A stretch of DNA of 16,910 nt from Klenkia sp. (GCA_025966215.1 JAOPVM010000360.1:1-16910), one strand, 5' to 3'; positions 1-7,190 are shown, counted from the stretch's first letter. Notes: a model not told the origin generated them from the letters alone. Numbers and translations: made by a program.

Positions 1-919
1 CGAACACGGTCTCCAGTGGCGCCGGACGAGTGAGGATCTGCTGGTCCACGGCGGTGCGCACGAGGTCGTGGAGGACCGCCCGGTTGGGCTTGATCCCGTA
101 GGGGAGCGGGTCGGTGCCGGTCCGGTCCAGGACGGCGCGGTACACGCGGTCGTCGCGCGTCTCGCGGGTCGGGGTGCCTGCCCGCAGCTCCTCCAACCAG
201 CGCCGCTTGGCCTCGCTGAAGACCTCGAAGACCTCGACGGCCAGTCCGGGTCGTGCCGCCAGGACGTCGTCACGGACGACGAGGAGGTGGTTGATGGGCC
301 AGCTTCCCCGTTGGTCGAGAGCGCGTAGGCCGGCGTCGAGCGCGTCCGGGATGAGCGGGACGATGTCGGGGGTGCGGAGGTCGGCACCGATCACCGCCGC
401 CAGCTCACCGGCCCGCAGCTGGTCCTCCAGCGTCGTCCCGGACGGGAGGGGCTCGACGTTGCCGGGGGGCGTGTACTGCTCGACGTGCTCGTCCCCGGAC
501 AGCACCCAGGTGATCCACCGCGGGTCGATGCCGTGCTCCCGGAGCAGCACGTCGCGCGCCCAGACCCCGGTCGTCACCGTGTAGCCACGGTGGACCCCCA
601 CGCGTCGGCCCACGAGGTCGGCCGGCTCCCGGACCCCGGAGCCGGCCAGCACCTGGATCGCGCCGTGGTGGAACGCGCGGACCAGGAACACCGGGATGCC
701 GGTGATGGGGACCCCGTGCTCCTTGGCGACCAGGTAGGTGGTCAGCGCCATCTCGCTGATGTCGAACTCCTGGGTCCGCACCATGCGCCGGAAGGCCTGC
801 GGCAGGACGGGGACCTCCTCGAAGGCGAACTCGAAGGTCGCCGGCCGGACCGATCCGTCCTTGACCGCGGCAGTGGGTCCGGACGTGCGGGTGACGGTGG
901 TGAAGACGGGTGCGGTCAC
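1..919 (-). CDS. 4,5-dihydroxyphthalate decarboxylase-like protein, 3' end cut by window edge
   Basis: Reading the minus strand from a GTG at 919 gives one open frame of 306 codons to the window edge. GAGAGG lies 7 bases upstream of the GTG and supports this start. The protein is a clear paralogue of the one at 3861-4850. Both share the pattern (D/E)xxEMxLxxYxxxxxxG (here about residues 52-67), then a DLVGRxVG segment, then TxGVWxRxxLxxxHG. The C-terminal part, with DPLPYGIKPNR, matches the usual end of the Pht5 family, so probably only a few residues are missing. Family members decarboxylate 4,5-dihydroxyphthalate to protocatechuate; the fold is related to NMT1/THI5 and periplasmic binding proteins. 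There is no signal peptide, which argues for a cytoplasmic enzyme rather than a transport lipoprotein. The gene diverges from the catabolic operon at 1037 and shares its operator at 971-984. The exact substrate is inferred. Confidence 0.8.
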   Translation of the reverse strand, partial: MTAPVFTTVTRTSGPTAAVKDGSVRPATFEFAFEEVPVLPQAFRRMVRTQEFDISEMALTTYLVAKEHGVPITGIPVFLVRAFHHGAIQVLAGSGVREPADLVGRRVGVHRGYTVTTGVWARDVLLREHGIDPRWITWVLSGDEHVEQYTPPGNVEPLPSGTTLEDQLRAGELAAVIGADLRTPDIVPLIPDALDAGLRALDQRGSWPINHLLVVRDDVLAARPGLAVEVFEVFSEAKRRWLEELRAGTPTRETRDDRVYRAVLDRTGTDPLPYGIKPNRAVLHDLVRTAVDQQILTRPAPLETVF

Positions 920-1036
920 GACTGCGCCTCTCAACGGCCGGGGCGGGGGTACCGCGGACCGGATGTCAACATGGTCAGACCAATGGACCATAGGTTAGCG
1001 TGAGCCGGACCACCATCTCAGGAGGCACAGACAGCC
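920..1036. promoter_or_regulatory. Divergent promoter region between the two catabolic transcription units
   Basis: This 117-base gap separates the divergent starts at 919 (minus) and 1037 (plus). It is the AT-richest spot nearby, around 963-996. On the plus strand a weak pair of TCAACA (966-971) and TAGGTT (991-996) could be a promoter, with a long 19-base spacer. On the minus strand a TTGACA is visible at 965-970, but I see no convincing -10 box at the right distance. A palindromic operator (971-984) lies between them and could control both directions. The AGGAGG at 1020-1025 serves the plus-strand gene. Confidence 0.55.
971..984 (-). promoter_or_regulatory. Operator site A, perfect TGGTC-A-GACCA palindrome
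   Basis: Bases 972-982 read TGGTCAGACCA, a perfect 5-base inverted repeat around one central base. The minus strand of 971-984 reads ATTGGTCTGACCAT. The same 14-base form recurs at 6576-6589 and 8385-8398, and more weakly at 5106-5119, each time in front of a gene of this locus. The TGGTC-n-GACCA form is that of FadR, and FCD-subfamily GntR repressors use similar sites. No GntR gene lies in the window, so the regulator is unseen. Confidence 0.6.
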
Positions 1037-2152
1037 ATGGCAGAACGTGTGCGGGCGGCGGTACGAACCGGCCCGGGGGTCACCCAGCTGCAGGACTTCC
1101 CGATGCCCGAGATCGGCGAGGACGAAGCGCTGCTGCAGGTGGAGGTCGCCGGCATCTGCGGCACCGACGTGAAGAGGTACAGCTCCCCGCCGTTCCCCGA
1201 CCCGGTGATCATGGGCCACGAGAACGTGGGGACCGTGGCCCGGGCTGGGCAGCAGTGGCTGCGCAGCCACGGCCTGGCCGTCGGGGACCGGGTCTTCGTC
1301 GAGCACTACGTGGGGTGCATGCACTGCGCGTGGTGTCGGGCGGGGGAGTACCGGCACTGCGAGCTCACCGACTGGCGGACCAACCCGGAGGCCCGCCGCT
1401 ACGGCTACACCTCCGCAGACAAGCCCGGCCGACTGTGGGGCGGGTTCGCCGAGTTCATGTACCTGCCGTGGAACGCGATCACCCACAAGGTCCCCGATGG
1501 TGTGTCGGCCGAGCTGGCGGGGCTGGTCACGCCTTTGTCCAACGGCATCGAGTGGGCACTGAACGCCGGGGGGGTCGGTTACGACTCCACGGTGCTCGTG
1601 CAGGGGCCGGGCCAGCAGGGACTGTCCCAGGTCATCGCCTCGAAGCAGGCGGGAGCCTCGTTGATCATCGTCACCGGCACCACCCGGGACGCCGCCCGGC
1701 TGCAGCTGGCCCAGGAGCTGGGCGCCGACCACGTCGTCGACGTGCTCACCGAGGACCCGCGTGAGCGGATCCTCGAGTTGACCGCAGGGGTGGGGGTGGA
1801 CGTCGTCCTGGACTGCACGGCGGGGGCGGGTACGGCCCCGGTCCTGCTGGGTGTCGATGCGCTCAAGCGGCGCGAGGGCGTCATGGTGACCCAGGGCGAG
1901 CTGGCGGCGTTCCCCGACTTCCCGCTGAAGAAGCTGACCGAGAAGTGCATCGCGCTGCGCAGCGCTCGCGGTCACGGGTACCGCGCGGTGGAGCTGGCCC
2001 TGGCACAGGTGGCGTCGGGACGTTTCCCGCTGGAGCGGCTGGCCACCCACACCTTCACCCTCGACGAGGTCGACCACGCGATCCGAGCCCTGGCCGGAGA
2101 GACCGGTGAGGATGCGCTGCACGTCTCGCTGCTGCCGGGAGCGGCGGCGTGA
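1037..2152 (+). CDS. Zinc-dependent alcohol dehydrogenase-like MDR oxidoreductase
   Basis: A 371-residue medium-chain dehydrogenase/reductase, NAD(P)-dependent and cytosolic. The catalytic zinc site is intact: Cys41 in GICGTD and the His61-Glu62 pair in MGHEN. The structural zinc lobe has all four cysteines at C94, C97, C100 and C108. The nucleotide-binding fold carries a GPGQQG loop in place of GxGxxG. The ATG at 1037 has AGGAGG 11 bases upstream (1020-1025). It is the first gene of a four-gene operon, and its TGA overlaps the next start by 4 bases, so it probably oxidises or reduces an intermediate of that pathway. The protocatechuate 4,5-cleavage dehydrogenase LigC belongs to a different family, so this cannot be named LigC. 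The substrate is unknown: an aldehyde, hemiacetal or diol of a carboxylated aromatic would fit the setting. Confidence 0.85.
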   Translation: MAERVRAAVRTGPGVTQLQDFPMPEIGEDEALLQVEVAGICGTDVKRYSSPPFPDPVIMGHENVGTVARAGQQWLRSHGLAVGDRVFVEHYVGCMHCAWCRAGEYRHCELTDWRTNPEARRYGYTSADKPGRLWGGFAEFMYLPWNAITHKVPDGVSAELAGLVTPLSNGIEWALNAGGVGYDSTVLVQGPGQQGLSQVIASKQAGASLIIVTGTTRDAARLQLAQELGADHVVDVLTEDPRERILELTAGVGVDVVLDCTAGAGTAPVLLGVDALKRREGVMVTQGELAAFPDFPLKKLTEKCIALRSARGHGYRAVELALAQVASGRFPLERLATHTFTLDEVDHAIRALAGETGEDALHVSLLPGAAA

Positions 2153-2841
2153 GGGGCGTCGTCGTCCAGGGTCACCGCCGTGCCGACCCCGACGTCGTGG
2201 CGGGCCTGGCCGGCTGCGGGGTGTCGACCGTGCACGAGGCGCAGGGCCGCACCCATCTGCTGGATCCAGCACTGCGACCGGTCTTCCCGGGAGCCCGCAT
2301 CGCGGGCACCGCGGTGACCGTCAGCGTGCCACCGGCGGACAACTGGATGATCCACGTCGCCGTGGAGCAGTGCGGGGACGGGGACGTGCTCGTCGTGGCT
2401 CCCACGTCGCCCTCGCAGGCCGGCTACGTCGGCGACCTGCTGGCCACGTCCCTGGCTGCCCGCGGGGTCCGCGGTCTGGTGATCGACGCCGGGGTGCGTG
2501 ATGTCGCGGAACTGACCCGGATGGGTTTCCCGGCCTGGTCTCGCGGGGTGTCGGCGTTCGGCACGGTGAAGGAGACGCTGGGCACCGTGAACGTCGGGAT
2601 GGTGTGCGCGGGCCAGTGGGTGGAGGCCGGTGACGTCATCGTCGCCGATGACGACGGCGTCGTCGTCGTTCCCCGCCTGACCGCCTCCGACGTCCTCGCC
2701 GCTGCACGCAGCCGGGAGGAACGGGAGGCCGCGGCTCGTGACCGGTACGCCGCTGGGGCGCTCGGACTGGACGTCAACAGCATGCGCGACCGGCTGGCCG
2801 AGGCAGGCCTGCGGTACGTCGACGCGGAGGGTGACCGGTGA
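2149..2841 (+). CDS. ligK: RraA-like aldolase, probable 4-carboxy-4-hydroxy-2-oxoadipate (CHA) aldolase / oxaloacetate decarboxylase
   Basis: A 230-residue member of the RraA/DlpA superfamily, close to the usual length of LigK/ProA/GalC aldolases. These class II (metal-dependent) aldolases split 4-carboxy-4-hydroxy-2-oxoadipate into pyruvate and oxaloacetate and often also decarboxylate oxaloacetate. The family signatures are present: GDLLATSL from residue 95 and GVRD at 115-118, where Arg117 and Asp118 match the substrate- and metal-binding pair of Lig[10 protein letters not shown] follows near residue 166. The GTG start overlaps the previous stop (GTGA), and its own stop overlaps the next start in the same way, so all three genes are translationally coupled. 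The adjacent LigJ-like gene strengthens the assignment, since LigJ makes the LigK substrate. RraA-fold proteins without aldolase activity exist, so the symbol is by homology and context only. Confidence 0.75.
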   Translation: MRGVVVQGHRRADPDVVAGLAGCGVSTVHEAQGRTHLLDPALRPVFPGARIAGTAVTVSVPPADNWMIHVAVEQCGDGDVLVVAPTSPSQAGYVGDLLATSLAARGVRGLVIDAGVRDVAELTRMGFPAWSRGVSAFGTVKETLGTVNVGMVCAGQWVEAGDVIVADDDGVVVVPRLTASDVLAAARSREEREAAARDRYAAGALGLDVNSMRDRLAEAGLRYVDAEGDR

Positions 2842-3857
2842 TCATCGACTGCCACGGCCACTACACGACCGAGCCCCCGGCCCTGCACGCCTACCGCCGC
2901 GCCCAGCTCACCGCCCTGGAGGACAGGTCGGCCACCGAGCCCGACCCGCCGGTCATCAGCGACGAGGAGCTCCGGGCCAGCGTGGAGGACCACCAGCTGC
3001 GGGTGCTGCGGGCACGCGGCGGGGACCTGATGCTGCTGTCCCCCCGCGCTTCGGGGATGGGTCACCACGTCACCGACCCTGGAACGGCCAGCCGCTGGGC
3101 GCAGACGAGCAACGACCTCATCGCCCGGTTGACCCGGCTCTACCCCGATCACTTCGCAGGGGTGTGCCAGCTGCCCCAGACCCCTGGGGGCTCGCTGGAG
3201 GCCGCGGTCACGGAGCTACGACGGTGCGTGGAGACCCTGGGGTTCGTGGGCGTCAACCTGAACCCGGATCCCTCGGGTGGGTTCTGGACGTCACCAGCGC
3301 TGACCGACGACCACTGGTTCCCGCTGTACGAGGCGATGACCGACCTCGACGTGCCGGCCATGGTGCACGTGTCGGCATCCTGCAATCCGGTGTTCCACGC
3401 ATTGGGTGCGCACTACCTCAACGCCGACACCTCTGCCTTCATGCAGTTCCTGGAGGGGGACCTGTTCACCCGCTTCCCCACGCTGCGGTTCGTCATCCCG
3501 CACGGAGGCGGTGCGGTGCCCTACCACTGGGGCCGCTATCGGGGATTGGCGGAACGGATGGGATGGGCGGAGCCCTCCACCCTGTGGGACAACGTCTTCT
3601 TCGACACCTGCGTCTACCACCAGCCGGGGATCGACCTGCTGACCCACGTGATCCCCACCGGCAACGTCCTCTTCGCCTCCGAGATGCTCGGAGCCGTGCG
3701 GGGCAGCGACCCGCAGACCGGCGTCGAGTGGGATGACACCAAGTCCTACGTGGACCGGACCGGCCTGACCGAGCAGGAGCTGAGCCAGGTGTACGAGGGG
3801 AACGCGCGCCGCGTGTACCCCCGACTCGATGCGCAGCTGACTGCTGCGGGGAGGTGA
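2838..3857 (+). CDS. ligJ: Amidohydrolase-family 4-oxalomesaconate hydratase (LigJ-like)
   Basis: A 339-residue amidohydrolase-2 protein, the same length class as Sphingobium LigJ. LigJ hydrates 4-oxalomesaconate to 4-carboxy-4-hydroxy-2-oxoadipate in protocatechuate 4,5-cleavage. The N-terminal metal motif DCHGHY places His6 and His8. Further likely ligands are His177 (MVHVS) and His222 (PHGGG). Glu282 (FASEM) stands where most amidohydrolases have Asp. That His/His/His/His/Glu set and spacing agree closely with LigJ as I recall it (H6, H8, H178, H223, E284). Other shared stretches are [17 protein letters not shown] and the terminal ENARRVY-type end (here EGNARRVYP). The GTG start overlaps the aldolase stop by 4 bases. 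The main alternative is a related decarboxylase of the ACMSD/gamma-resorcylate group, but the Glu and the LigK-like neighbour favour the hydratase. Confidence 0.8.
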   Translation: MIIDCHGHYTTEPPALHAYRRAQLTALEDRSATEPDPPVISDEELRASVEDHQLRVLRARGGDLMLLSPRASGMGHHVTDPGTASRWAQTSNDLIARLTRLYPDHFAGVCQLPQTPGGSLEAAVTELRRCVETLGFVGVNLNPDPSGGFWTSPALTDDHWFPLYEAMTDLDVPAMVHVSASCNPVFHALGAHYLNADTSAFMQFLEGDLFTRFPTLRFVIPHGGGAVPYHWGRYRGLAERMGWAEPSTLWDNVFFDTCVYHQPGIDLLTHVIPTGNVLFASEMLGAVRGSDPQTGVEWDDTKSYVDRTGLTEQELSQVYEGNARRVYPRLDAQLTAAGR

Positions 3858-3860
3858 CCC

Positions 3861-4850
3861 GTGTCCAAGCTCCGCCTCACGTTCGCCTGCGGTGACTACG
3901 ACCGGACCCGCGCGCTGGCCGAAGGCACCGTGCAGGCAGACGGCATCGACGTCAACTACCTGCGCCTGCCGGTCGAGGAGACCTTCTTCCGGATGATGCG
4001 GCACCGGGAGTTCGAGGTGGCCGAGATGTCCCTGTCCTCGTACGTGAAGTCACTGGCCACTGGCGGCGCACCGTTCATCGCCCTGCCCGTCTACACGTCC
4101 CGGCAGTTCCGGCACGCCGGGGTGTTCGTGCACGCCGACAGCGGGATCAGCCGGCCCGAGGACCTGGTGGGGCGGGTGGTGGGCACCCCGGAGTGGCAGC
4201 TGACCGCTGGGGTCTGGATCCGGGGCATCCTGGCCGACCGGCACGGGGTCGCGGTGGACTCGGTGCGCTACCGCACCGGGGGCCAGGAGACACCAGGTCG
4301 GATCGAGAAGGCGGTCGTCGACCTGGGCGCCGCGGTCGACATCGAGCCGATCGGACCGGGGGAGACGCTGTCGGCCCTGCTCGCCGAGGGACGGATCGAC
4401 GCGCTGCAGAGCCCGCGAGTCCCGTCCTCCTTCGTCCCCGGCGGCCCGGTGCGTCGACTGTTCGGCGATGCGGTCGCGGCCGAGAAGCAGTACTTCGCCG
4501 ACACCGGCATCTTCCCGATCATGCACGTGGTCGTGGTGCGTCGGGACGTCTACGAGGACAACCGCTGGGTGGCCCAGTCGCTGACCAAGGCGCTCACCGT
4601 GGCCAAGCACCAGGCGATGACCGAGTTGTACGACTCCTCGGCTCTGCGGTTCATGTCGCCGTGGCTCATACCGGGGGTGGAGGAAGCCCGGAGCTTGCTG
4701 GGCGAGGACTTCTGGTCCTACGGCCTGGCTGGGAACGAGACGGCGCTGTCCACGTTCCTGCGGTACCACCACGAGCAGGGGCTGTCCCCGCGCCGACTCG
4801 CTCCGGAGGAGCTCTTCGCCCCGGAGGCCCTCGAGTCCTTCGTCATCTGA
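3861..4850 (+). CDS. 4,5-dihydroxyphthalate decarboxylase-like protein (Pht5 family)
   Basis: A 329-residue protein of the Pht5/NMT1-THI5-like fold. Its start, LRLTFACGDYDRTRAL, is typical of annotated 4,5-dihydroxyphthalate decarboxylases, followed by EMSLSSY near residue 56 and LVGRVVGTPEW near residue 101. The GTG start has GGGGAGG 6 bases upstream and lies 3 bases after the hydratase stop, so it is the fourth gene of the operon. No signal peptide or lipobox is present, which argues against a secreted binding protein although the fold is shared with them. The expected role is removal of one carboxylate from a dihydroxylated aromatic diacid in the cytoplasm. It is a paralogue of the gene at 1-919. 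The two are divergent enough to act on different substrates or steps. Family assignment is firm, substrate inferred. Confidence 0.82.
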   Translation: MSKLRLTFACGDYDRTRALAEGTVQADGIDVNYLRLPVEETFFRMMRHREFEVAEMSLSSYVKSLATGGAPFIALPVYTSRQFRHAGVFVHADSGISRPEDLVGRVVGTPEWQLTAGVWIRGILADRHGVAVDSVRYRTGGQETPGRIEKAVVDLGAAVDIEPIGPGETLSALLAEGRIDALQSPRVPSSFVPGGPVRRLFGDAVAAEKQYFADTGIFPIMHVVVVRRDVYEDNRWVAQSLTKALTVAKHQAMTELYDSSALRFMSPWLIPGVEEARSLLGEDFWSYGLAGNETALSTFLRYHHEQGLSPRRLAPEELFAPEALESFVI

Positions 4851-4883
4851 GGGAGCGCGGGTGGGGCATCGCCTCGCAGGGGT

Positions 4884-5093
4884 TCAGCGACGGCCGCCGA
4901 CCATCGAGGTGAGGACCGCTCGTCGCGAGCGCGGTCCTCGGGCGTCCTCGTAGGCACGAGCGGCCGACAGTGCGCCGGCGATCACGGACGACCACGTGTG
5001 CGCCGTGCGTCGCAGCCGGGCGACGGGCAGGACAACGGCAGGGAGGGCAGGCGCTCTCGATGCACGTCGGCTGGGGGTGGTGATGCTGCTCAT
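4884..5093 (-). CDS. Small basic hypothetical protein, 69 residues
   Basis: The minus strand opens with ATG at 5093 and runs 69 codons. AGGAGG sits 3 bases before the ATG, a perfect sequence at short spacing. The protein is Arg/Ala/Ser-rich and basic, starting MSSITTPSRRASRAP, with a central stretch TWSSVIAGALSAARAYEDAR that could form one amphipathic helix. I recognise no family. The main reason to call it is the regulatory set-up: a copy of the locus operator lies 13 bases upstream (5106-5119), and no other gene start is nearby that it could serve. Against it, a terminator-like hairpin of the opposing operon overlaps its 3' third. It may be a remnant rather than a working gene. Confidence 0.4.
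   Translation of the reverse strand: MSSITTPSRRASRAPALPAVVLPVARLRRTAHTWSSVIAGALSAARAYEDARGPRSRRAVLTSMVGGRR
4911..4939 (+). terminator. Hairpin downstream of the catabolic operon
   Basis: GAGGACCGCTCG (4911-4922) can pair with CGAGCGCGGTCCTC (4926-4939), with a two-base bulge and a TCG loop. It begins 60 bases after the operon's last stop codon and lacks a T-run, as is common in GC-rich actinomycetes. It falls inside the small opposing ORF at 4884-5093, so part of the symmetry could be coding coincidence. Confidence 0.4.
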
Positions 5094-5105
5094 GAGCCTC
5101 CTATG

Positions 5106-5119
5106 ATGGTCTGTCCTTT
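5106..5119 (-). promoter_or_regulatory. Operator site B, degenerate copy
   Basis: The minus strand reads AAAGGACAGACCAT. The right half (ACAGACCAT) matches the copy at 8385-8398 closely, whereas the left half has drifted (AAAGGAC for ATTGGTC). It lies directly upstream of the small ORF starting at 5093 and about 130 bases downstream of the reductase stop. It is weaker than sites A, C and D. Confidence 0.4.
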
Positions 5120-5138
5120 TACGGTAAGACCGCCACGG

Positions 5139-5152
5139 CGGACATGTGTCCG
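5139..5152. promoter_or_regulatory. 14-base inverted repeat CGGACA-TG-TGTCCG
   Basis: Perfect 6-base arms around a 2-base centre. The loop is too short for a terminator, so a protein-binding site is more likely. It lies 46 bases upstream of the small ORF start, near the degenerate operator. I found no second copy. Confidence 0.3.
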
Positions 5153-5228
5153 TTTTCGGCCACCCCGTGCGTGAGAGGCAGCACATCCAGCCCAGGTCGT
5201 CGACCGGCGCACACCGACCGCGCGGCCT

Positions 5229-5245
5229 CGACCCCTTCCGGGTCG
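5229..5245 (-). terminator. Hairpin just after the reductase stop codon
   Basis: On the minus strand CGACCC, a five-base loop GGAAG, and GGGTCG form a short perfect stem only 3 bases after the reductase stop (5249-5251). There is no T-run. Likely end of the reductase transcript. Confidence 0.5.
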
Positions 5246-5248
5246 CGG

Positions 5249-6493
5249 TCAGGCGGTGGCAGCGGCGAGGACGTCCTTGAGTCGCACCGAGCTGTCGGCG
5301 ACAGCGGACGGCGGGAGCGGGACCCCGAGGGTCAGCGCCTTCCGGACCACCAGGTAGTCGGCGGGGGTGTTCACCGCGTCCACGGCGAGCAGTTCTCCTC
5401 GGCGGTAGTAGAGGACGGAGAACCTCTCCGCTCCAGGGTCACCCCGCAGGACCGTGGTGTCGAAACCGTCGGACAGGCCGGCGATCTGCAGGCGCAGGTC
5501 GCCCTGGTTGGACCAGAACCACGGCACGGATCGTTCCTCCCCCCGCTGCCCGAGCAGCGCCCCCGCCGCGGCCGTGGCCTGCGCGACAGCGCTCTGGACC
5601 GACTCCAGCCGGACGCGGCCCACGCCCGTCATGGGGTGGGGTTGCACGGTGCAGTCCCCCGCGGCGACCACCGCGGCGGCACTCGTACGACCCTGACCGT
5701 CGACGACGATCCCGCCGTCGCACTCCAGACCCAACTGCTCGGCGAGTTCCGTGCGGGGCACCACGCCGATGCCGACGAGCACGAGGTCGGCGAGCAGCCT
5801 CTCGCCGCCCTCGAGCTCCACCGCGGTCACCTGGCCGGCCTCCCCGATCAGCTGGATCACCGCGGTGCCCGTGAGCACCTGGGTTCCCCGCCGTTCATGG
5901 GCGCCGCGGTAGAAGTCCGACACGACGGGGGCGACGGCGCGACCGATGAGCCGCCCGGCCATCTCGACCACTGTCACCGCGGCGCCCTGGGCCCGCGCGG
6001 CGGCGGCCGCCTCCAGACCGATGAACCCACCGCCGATCACCACGACCCGGGACGCGCGGCTCAAGCCGGCGCGAACCCGTGTCGCATCGTCGAGGTCGCG
6101 CAGGTACAGGACCCCGTCGAGGTCGTGGCCCGGGATCGTGAGCCGCCGGGGACGAGCTCCGACGGTGAGGGCCAGGCGGTCGAACGTCATCGTCGCGCCC
6201 GAGGCGGTGCGCGCCCGACCCGAGCCACCGGTGGGCAGGGTCGCCTCGACCACCCGTTCCCCCATGACCAGCCGGATCCCGGCGTCGTCGTAGAACTGAG
6301 GGGTGCGGAAGGCGAGCGAGTCGGGCGGGACGGCAGCGGACAGGAACTCCTTGGACAGCGGGGGGCGCTGGTAAGGCGCGTGCGCCTCTGCCCCCACGAG
6401 GGTGATGGGGTCCTGGTCCCCCATCTCCCGGAGGGAGATCGCGACCTGGAGGCCGGCCTGGCTGGCGCCCACGATCAGGGTGCCCGCGCTCAC
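5249..6493 (-). CDS. FAD-dependent ferredoxin/rubredoxin reductase-type oxidoreductase
   Basis: A 414-residue flavoprotein of the pyridine nucleotide-disulfide family, of the type that passes electrons from NAD(P)H to a ferredoxin feeding a Rieske oxygenase or P450. The FAD loop is near the start (GASQAG at residues 9-14, with Ser for the usual Gly). PYQRPPLSK at 40-48 is characteristic of BphA4-like reductases. The NAD(P) loop GGGFIG is at 154-159, and the second FAD motif AAGDC comes later, followed by the WFWSNQ segment and C-terminal domain. I chose the GTG at 6493 because GGAG lies 7 bases upstream and the Rossmann strand begins at once. An ATG at 6577 is an in-frame alternative, but it abuts the operator at 6576-6589. 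No ferredoxin or oxygenase gene is visible in the window, so its partner must lie elsewhere. Confidence 0.85.
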   Translation of the reverse strand: MSAGTLIVGASQAGLQVAISLREMGDQDPITLVGAEAHAPYQRPPLSKEFLSAAVPPDSLAFRTPQFYDDAGIRLVMGERVVEATLPTGGSGRARTASGATMTFDRLALTVGARPRRLTIPGHDLDGVLYLRDLDDATRVRAGLSRASRVVVIGGGFIGLEAAAAARAQGAAVTVVEMAGRLIGRAVAPVVSDFYRGAHERRGTQVLTGTAVIQLIGEAGQVTAVELEGGERLLADLVLVGIGVVPRTELAEQLGLECDGGIVVDGQGRTSAAAVVAAGDCTVQPHPMTGVGRVRLESVQSAVAQATAAAGALLGQRGEERSVPWFWSNQGDLRLQIAGLSDGFDTTVLRGDPGAERFSVLYYRRGELLAVDAVNTPADYLVVRKALTLGVPLPPSAVADSSVRLKDVLAAATA

Positions 6494-6575
6494 CGTCGAG
6501 CTCCACGGTGCAGGCGCGAGGGGCGGGTGCGGGGTCGTGAAGGGAGCACGTGGTCCTCCGAGCAAGGACGAATCC

Positions 6576-6589
6576 ATTGGTCCTACCAT
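6576..6589 (+). promoter_or_regulatory. Operator site C
   Basis: ATTGGTCCTACCAT, with 6578-6588 forming TGGTC-C-TACCA, one mismatch from a perfect palindrome. It lies between the divergent reductase (start 6493) and the broken class II aldolase (start 6594 or 6597), so it can control both. It begins right at the alternative reductase ATG (6577). Confidence 0.55.
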
Positions 6590-6593
6590 CATG

Positions 6594-7190
6594 CCATGCG
6601 GCCCGGCGCGGAGGCGACGACTGCGGTGCGCCCTGAGTTCGTGCGGGGGCCGGCCCGACGACGTCGTCCTGGTGTCGGGGGACGGTGAGGTTCTCGCGGG
6701 CCACGGTCGGCGGCATGCGGAGCACCCGATCCACAGCGAGGTGGTGCAGGCACGTCCGGACGTCGGCAGCGTGGTGCACGCCCGCTCGCCGGCGGCGGTG
6801 GCCTCCGACTCGCTGACGGTGCCCCTCGTGCCGGTCTCCCACGAAGCGACGGTGTTCACGCCCCCCGACGTGCCCCGGTTCACCGACACCAGCGACCTCA
6901 TCCTCACCGCAGACCTGGGCCGGCGGGTGGCCGCGGTGCTGGCGGACCGGAAGGCGTGCCTCCTGGTCGACCACGGGTGGTCGTGGCGGCTGAGGACGTC
7001 CCGACCGCCGTCGGCACCGCGTACCTGCTCCATCGCGCGTGCCAGATGCAGCTGACCGCGATGGCCGCAGGGGGGCCGGCGACCTGGACGCCCCCGGAAG
7101 AGGCGCTGTCCCAGCGAGGGCACTGCTGCCCCCCGGACATGCTGCGGGGGGCCTGGGACCACCTCGTTCGCCGGTTGGACGGCCGCACCG
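6594..7190 (+). pseudogene. Decayed class II aldolase/adducin-family gene (decarboxylase or aldolase)
   Basis: The frame at 6594 gives a recognisable class II aldolase core from DDVVLVSGDGEVL (about 6658) through HPIHSEVVQARPDVGSVVH to ADRKACLLVDHG (about 6976). The homology then continues one frame over as VVVAAEDVPTAVGTAYLLHRACQMQL to AWDHLVRRLD (about 7180). GACCACGGGTGG lacks one G relative to the expected codons, so a single-base deletion near 6973-6977 explains the shift. The N-terminal 50-60 residues usual in the family, including the GHVSVR-type segment, are missing. A second shift may lie near 6650, since the other frame reads VRPEFVRGPAR before the core. The metal motif HxH has become HAR (6777-6785). 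No family-like stop precedes the opposing transporter gene. Relatives include fuculose aldolases and 3,4-dihydroxyphthalate 2-decarboxylase; which one this was is not decidable here. Confidence 0.75.

Noticed and set aside
995..2272. A 425-codon minus-strand frame opposite the dehydrogenase
   Set aside because: The plus strand carries intact zinc-site motifs and a Shine-Dalgarno. The minus frame is low-complexity shadow.
3861..4850. Reading the Pht5-like proteins as ABC transporter substrate-binding proteins
   Set aside because: No signal peptide or lipobox in either, no permease or ATPase gene nearby, and the operon context is catabolic. The fold similarity explains such labels.
5144..6688. 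A 514-codon plus-strand open frame
   Set aside because: It is opposite the reductase gene, whose FAD and NAD motifs are unmistakable. The plus-strand protein is compositionally biased and has no motif.
6494..7162. N-terminal extension of the reductase frame by more than 220 codons
   Set aside because: It is antisense to the broken class II aldolase, lacks homology and would precede the FAD-binding strand that normally begins such proteins. The GTG at 6493 has a Shine-Dalgarno.
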